Source: a virus. Taken from it: a stretch of 64,000 nucleotides of DNA. The DNA is taken from the IMG/VR virus record IMGVR_UViG_3300012931_000759, positions 276,393 through 340,392 of that record. One strand, given 5' to 3'. Of this stretch, positions 60,566-64,000 are shown piece by piece; position 1 is the stretch's first letter, and each line of letters starts with the position of its first letter. The position numbers and the translations under genes were made by a program. The notes below the pieces were generated by a model. It saw nothing but the letters and a program-made list of their open reading frames with translations, was not told the origin of the DNA and ran no database searches.

Positions 60566-62031
60566 TGCGGATTAAACTGGCCGGATTCAACATGGACATC
60601 GAGTTGGTCGGCAAGTTGGCTAACCTTACATCCGATGTCCTGACCCCCGAGACCATCTCGGCCGCCTATGCAAGGATCAGCCGTGATCCGAGGCCGGTTG
60701 ATGAGCTGCGCCAGGCGGCCATCGATGATGTTATCAAGGCGCGCGCCTCTAATGAGCAGATCGTTTTTGGCCTTGGCCACGCCTCGGTCGCCGAGCATGC
60801 GGTTTTCAATTTTGACATCATGGGTGTGTCCCGTTTGGCCATAGAGGCTGTTGAGCATGCTAGGTTGGTTAGTTTTACAGAAAAATCACAGCGCTACGTC
60901 AAGCTTGGCGAGGAGTTCGTAATGCCGCAGGAGGTTGTGGAGGCTGGTCTGGCGGAGCGTTTCCGGACCCTCGTAGCCGAACAGCACATGGCCTATATCG
61001 AGATCTTCAAGGCGATCTGCGACTATCTCCTGTCCAAGGCGCCAGGCGCCACAAAAGAGGAACAGAAAGCCATCGAGGGGAGAGCCAAGGAAGACGCGAG
61101 ATATGTCACATCGCTGGCAATCGAGGGACAGCTCGGGATGACCTGTAACGCTCGGAACCTAGAGCATATGATCCGCCGCCTCCTGTGCCATCCGCTCCAC
61201 GAGGCCAAAACTATAGGCGCGCTTCTCTACAGCGAAGCTCACATGGTGGCGCCATCGCTTCTCCGGTACCTGGAACCCACGCGGGAGAATCTTCAGGCGA
61301 TGCTCGATCTTCGCAAATTGGCGCAGGAGGTCTCAGCACCTGTGAAGGAGGCGGGATGGCCGGAGAACGGCGATTCGCCGGTGAGACTGCTGTCCTGGGA
61401 CGATGATGCTGACGTCAGGGTGATGGCGGCGCTAATTCATACCCATACAGGACTGGACATCGACAAGTGCGAACAGTGCGTCTGCTGCCTGGAACCGGAG
61501 CAGGAAGGCCGACTTCTCCAGGCTGTGTTCGGATCACTTCAGTCGTGGGATGCGGTTCCGCGAGCTTTCGAACTCGCGGATTTCCAGTACGAGCTGGCCG
61601 TATCCGCGTCCTGTTTTGCCCAGCTGAAGCGGCACCGGATGGCTACGCTGTTACCACAGGGATACGATCCTTTCCTAGGTTACACGGTTCCCTCCTCTGT
61701 GCTGGATTCCGGTATGGAGGATAGGTTCAAGGAGATTATGGACGCGAGTGCGGCCATGTGTGGCGAGTTGAGACGCCGAGGATTTCCATCTGCCGCTCCC
61801 TACGCACTCACACAGGCGCACAGGCGACGCGTTGTCGTCAAAATGAACGCTAGGGAGCTGTACCATTTCAGCAGGCTGCGCCAGGATCGCCATGCGCAGT
61901 GGGACATCCGCGCGGTGGCTGACTTGATGGTTACCGCAGCCAAGAAGGCCTGCCCGCTGACGATGTCCCTTGCTTGCGGCAAGGACGAGTTCGAATCCCA
62001 GAAGGCGGCGGCCTTGGCAGAGGAAACATGA
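60565..62031 (+). CDS. thyX: Flavin-dependent thymidylate synthase ThyX, double-domain form
   Basis: The 488-residue protein holds two ThyX-like domains. Domain 1 has LGHASVAEHAVFNFDIMGVS and RLVSFTEKSQRYV near residue 75-110, the region equivalent to the ThyX motif RHR..S.NE.SxR, here diverged. Domain 2 has AQLKRHRMATLLPQGYD near 350 and MNARELYHFSRLRQDRHAQW near 425. Two-domain ThyX proteins of about 500 residues are known in bacteria. It makes dTMP using FAD and methylene-tetrahydrofolate. The diverged first motif may mean that one domain is structural. Confidence 0.85.
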   Translation: MRIKLAGFNMDIELVGKLANLTSDVLTPETISAAYARISRDPRPVDELRQAAIDDVIKARASNEQIVFGLGHASVAEHAVFNFDIMGVSRLAIEAVEHARLVSFTEKSQRYVKLGEEFVMPQEVVEAGLAERFRTLVAEQHMAYIEIFKAICDYLLSKAPGATKEEQKAIEGRAKEDARYVTSLAIEGQLGMTCNARNLEHMIRRLLCHPLHEAKTIGALLYSEAHMVAPSLLRYLEPTRENLQAMLDLRKLAQEVSAPVKEAGWPENGDSPVRLLSWDDDADVRVMAALIHTHTGLDIDKCEQCVCCLEPEQEGRLLQAVFGSLQSWDAVPRAFELADFQYELAVSASCFAQLKRHRMATLLPQGYDPFLGYTVPSSVLDSGMEDRFKEIMDASAAMCGELRRRGFPSAAPYALTQAHRRRVVVKMNARELYHFSRLRQDRHAQWDIRAVADLMVTAAKKACPLTMSLACGKDEFESQKAAALAEET

Positions 62032-62150
62032 GTATTTTGGCGAAAATCCTAGAAATGGCGGGGAGATACGAGTCCATAGTGTTGTGGTTGCTTGGGAATT
62101 TTCCGCCAATTGTCGACCAACTCTCTGTTTTGTCGATATTCTTTTCATAG
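62028..62150 (+). CDS. Very small hydrophobic protein (40 aa)
   Basis: ATG 62028 overlaps the thyX stop as ATGA, with GAGG five bases upstream. The product starts MSILAKILEMAGRYE and continues with a hydrophobic stretch (SIVLWLLGNFPPIVDQLSVL) that could be one membrane helix. It lies downstream of the endolysin. It is too short and unusual for a firm call; it could be a small membrane protein. Confidence 0.4.
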   Translation: MSILAKILEMAGRYESIVLWLLGNFPPIVDQLSVLSIFFS

Positions 62151-62164
62151 CGCGGGAGGAAACC

Positions 62165-62362
62165 ATGGGCAAAGTCCTGGAGTTCGAGTTCGATGGCGGG
62201 GGAATGTTGCGCTTCGAGCTTTTGGTGGACGGCAGGCTGATCATCCGTCTTCAGGCCGCGCATCCAGGCGAAGGGTTGAAGATCACCTCCACCTCGGTCG
62301 CGGTGGACCCAGGAAAGGTCGAGGTGATCCAAGCTTGGCTCGCCCGAGGAGGTGCCGAATGA
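62165..62362 (+). CDS. Hypothetical protein (65 aa)
   Basis: The 65-residue product begins at ATG 62165 with GGAGGAAACC directly upstream. It is strand-rich (VLEFEFDGGGMLRFELLVDG, then RLIIRLQAAHPGEGLKITS) and ends in a short helix. It may be a small fold of two or three strands. No family is recognised. Its stop overlaps the next start. Confidence 0.6.
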   Translation: MGKVLEFEFDGGGMLRFELLVDGRLIIRLQAAHPGEGLKITSTSVAVDPGKVEVIQAWLARGGAE

Positions 62363-62931
62363 GCTGGACTGCCGACAGGGAACGGCTCCAAGCTGAGGTG
62401 CGCAAGCTGGACCCGGCCATCCGTCTCACGACGAAGAATTCGTGGTTTTGGAAGGTGTTGGCCTGGATCCTGTTCATCATGAGTTTCGGTAAGTTTAAGT
62501 ACAAGGATTTCCTTACCCGTTTCGCTACCACACTGGGCCATGTCCAGGCCTATCCGAAGGAGTGGAATACGGCATCAGTCGAAAGGGTGATGATCCACGA
62601 GAGTCGCCATAGCTGGCAGGCCAGGATTTGTGGATTTGGCATCCATCCCATAGTCGGTCTGCCAATCATGGCCATCCTTTACGGTTTCCTTCTTTTCCCT
62701 GTGTTGCTGGCGGTCTTCAGGGTCTGGTTTGAACTCGACGCCGACAGGGCGTATTGGCGTTACGGCCTGGCGAACAGAACCATGAGTGCGGACGGGGTGC
62801 GTTGGCGCGCGCAATCGTTCGCTGAGACGATCTCCAGTCCGGCATACATGTGGTCCATTTGGCGCAGATTCGCAGTATGGTGGTTCGGGCGCACAGCAGA
62901 GAAGGTGATCGCGGAGCGATCGAACATATGA
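62359..62931 (+). CDS. Putative membrane metallopeptidase-like protein
   Basis: The 190-residue protein has a hydrophobic segment (WFWKVLAWILFIMSFGKF, near residues 29-46) and two more near 95-120 (IHPIVGLPIMAILYGFLLF). Between them MIHESRHSWQ near 73 is a zinc-protease-like HExxH motif (HESRH), and VWFELDADRAYWRYG near 121 could supply the third ligand (E). This pattern matches M48-like or DUF membrane zinc peptidases. The function is inferred. It overlaps the next gene by ATGA. Confidence 0.6.
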   Translation: MSWTADRERLQAEVRKLDPAIRLTTKNSWFWKVLAWILFIMSFGKFKYKDFLTRFATTLGHVQAYPKEWNTASVERVMIHESRHSWQARICGFGIHPIVGLPIMAILYGFLLFPVLLAVFRVWFELDADRAYWRYGLANRTMSADGVRWRAQSFAETISSPAYMWSIWRRFAVWWFGRTAEKVIAERSNI

Positions 62932-64000
62932 AGACATACGACCTGGCGGTTGTCGGAGCCGGGCTTGCCGGTACCATGGCTGCGGTTGCCGCAGTCGAAG
63001 CCGGTCTGGACACCGTGGTGCTCGAAAAGGGGCATGGTCCGGGTGATCGCCGCAATTTGGTCAACGGATGGCTAGGACGGGCGCTGTACACAATGACCCG
63101 TCTCGATGTCGGAAACATCTGCCTCGAACCAAGAAGTGTGGCTGCGTTCAATACGGTGTTTGAGCTTTGCCGTGACGCCAACGGTGGAAAGCTGGAGAGG
63201 CACTTGGGCGGCAGTCACATCCTATCCGAGGATCTTCCCCTACAGGCGCTTGCGAGGTTGTATTACTCTGCCGACGCCGAGTGTGGCCGAGAACTGGCAC
63301 AGCGCCTCCACAAGCGGCTGCTTGTGCCGGGGAAGACCGATCTCCTGTTTGGAGCCGAGGTAGAACGCGCGGAATGGGATGGGAGCCGTTTTTTGCTCCA
63401 CACTAGGCGCGGCAGGTTGGCGGCCGCGCGATGTATGGTGGCAACAGGTGGACATTCGGCCGAATGGATTCGTCTCCTTTGCGCGTCGGTTGGCATTGAA
63501 CCTGCCGCCGCCCATGCCAGGCTCGGGGTTCGGGTTGAGGTGCCCGAGAGACTGCTCCGCACGTTCCTCAGGGTGGCAGGCGATCTCTGCTTGTCCAACG
63601 GCGACGTTGTGATGGACGACATGAGAGTCGGCTCCATGGTCGGCGATCGCGAGGATGAGGGGCTCTTGTCGGCGTTTGCCCACACGCTGTCGGGTCACCG
63701 AGCTGAGCGGATAAGTTTTATGGTCAGCCTGGATTTCGGGACGGATCTCTCCGAATTGGCTAGGATCGTCAGGATTGTGAACATCCTCTCGAACGACAAG
63801 GTAAAGCGCGAGAGGGCGGCGGATTTCGTGGACGGCCACAGTGCCCTGAAGCATGTAGAGCAGTTCGACCCCGTGCGCGCAGCGCTGCGGGATCTTGATC
63901 GAATGGTGCCCTCCCTCCTTGGATACGCTACTGTCTATATCCCGGAGATGAGGATCGGCGGGGTTCTTCCGGTCGATGAGAAGATGAGAACAGCTTTCTC
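62928..64000 (+). CDS. FAD-dependent oxidoreductase, partial (cut by window end)
   Basis: The frame is open to the end of the window (357 codons). It starts YDLAVVGAGLAGTMAAVAAV, the FAD-binding GxGxxG loop, and has ARCMVATGGHSAEWIRLL near residue 175, as in HI0933/COG2509-type flavoproteins. LGVRVEVPERLLRTF follows. The C-terminus is missing here. It may reduce a small substrate or modify a base; no substrate can be assigned. Confidence 0.75.
   Translation, partial: MKTYDLAVVGAGLAGTMAAVAAVEAGLDTVVLEKGHGPGDRRNLVNGWLGRALYTMTRLDVGNICLEPRSVAAFNTVFELCRDANGGKLERHLGGSHILSEDLPLQALARLYYSADAECGRELAQRLHKRLLVPGKTDLLFGAEVERAEWDGSRFLLHTRRGRLAAARCMVATGGHSAEWIRLLCASVGIEPAAAHARLGVRVEVPERLLRTFLRVAGDLCLSNGDVVMDDMRVGSMVGDREDEGLLSAFAHTLSGHRAERISFMVSLDFGTDLSELARIVRIVNILSNDKVKRERAADFVDGHSALKHVEQFDPVRAALRDLDRMVPSLLGYATVYIPEMRIGGVLPVDEKMRTAF

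Noticed and set aside
1-64000. Many long frames on the minus strand
   Set aside because: They overlap well-supported + strand genes, are low-complexity or Arg/Ser/Pro-rich, and show no domain motifs.
1-64000. tRNA, rRNA or CRISPR array
   Set aside because: Gaps are short and hold no cloverleaf or regular spacer-repeat pattern.

Overview
The window looks like part of a large double-stranded DNA tailed-phage genome, or a very large integrated phage, read with the standard bacterial code. All supported genes lie on the + strand. They are packed with ATGA or TAATG overlaps and separated by almost no intergenic DNA. Phage hallmarks are four free-standing homing endonucleases (two HNH, two GIY-YIG), three inteins, a DnaB-type helicase with a DnaC-like loader, a UvsW-like helicase, a phage-sized sigma factor, a block of large repetitive virion proteins and an amidase endolysin. 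I see no capsid, portal, terminase or polymerase genes and no tRNA, so this is a fragment of something bigger, and the host cannot be named from it.

Layout. From 0 to 23.9 kb lies a glycan island. It holds about ten glycosyltransferases of several folds (three GT8-like paralogs, a tandem GT4, a 1,149-residue multidomain enzyme, an exostosin-like GT47, several GT2/GT-A), three methyltransferase-like proteins, and two nucleotide-sugar pathways: RmlA, RmlB, FdtA-like ketoisomerase and DegT aminotransferase for a dTDP-3-amino-6-deoxyhexose, and Gmd with GDP-fucose synthase for GDP-L-fucose. From 24.0 to 25.4 kb is a tubulin/FtsZ-like GTPase. From 25.4 to 30.5 kb are replication genes and small zinc-ribbon proteins. 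From 30.5 to 37.0 kb is a PrkA, DUF444/YeaH and SpoVR/YcgB triad with its own sigma70-like promoter. PrkA carries an intein and is followed by an HNH gene. From 37.0 to 45.1 kb come a YpsA-like protein, the sigma factor, a class II ribonucleotide reductase with two inteins, three small unknowns and a PIN-PhoH ATPase. From 45.2 to 57.7 kb are six large, mutually related virion proteins rich in the tripeptide DGY. From 57.8 to 64 kb are methionine aminopeptidase, thymidylate kinase, the endolysin, a double-domain ThyX, small proteins, a membrane metallopeptidase-like protein and a truncated FAD oxidoreductase.

How the genes may work together (inference). RNR, ThyX and thymidylate kinase raise dTTP, which serves phage DNA synthesis and also dTDP-sugar synthesis. 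The sugar donors feed the glycosyltransferases, whose acceptor is unknown: host surface glycan, phage DNA or virion proteins. The sigma factor could read a motif (TCAATA, six bases, CAT) found at three gene-block boundaries, two of them in front of virion genes. The PrkA-YeaH-SpoVR triad, known from bacterial starvation and sporulation physiology, is the least expected cargo and may reprogram the host cell.
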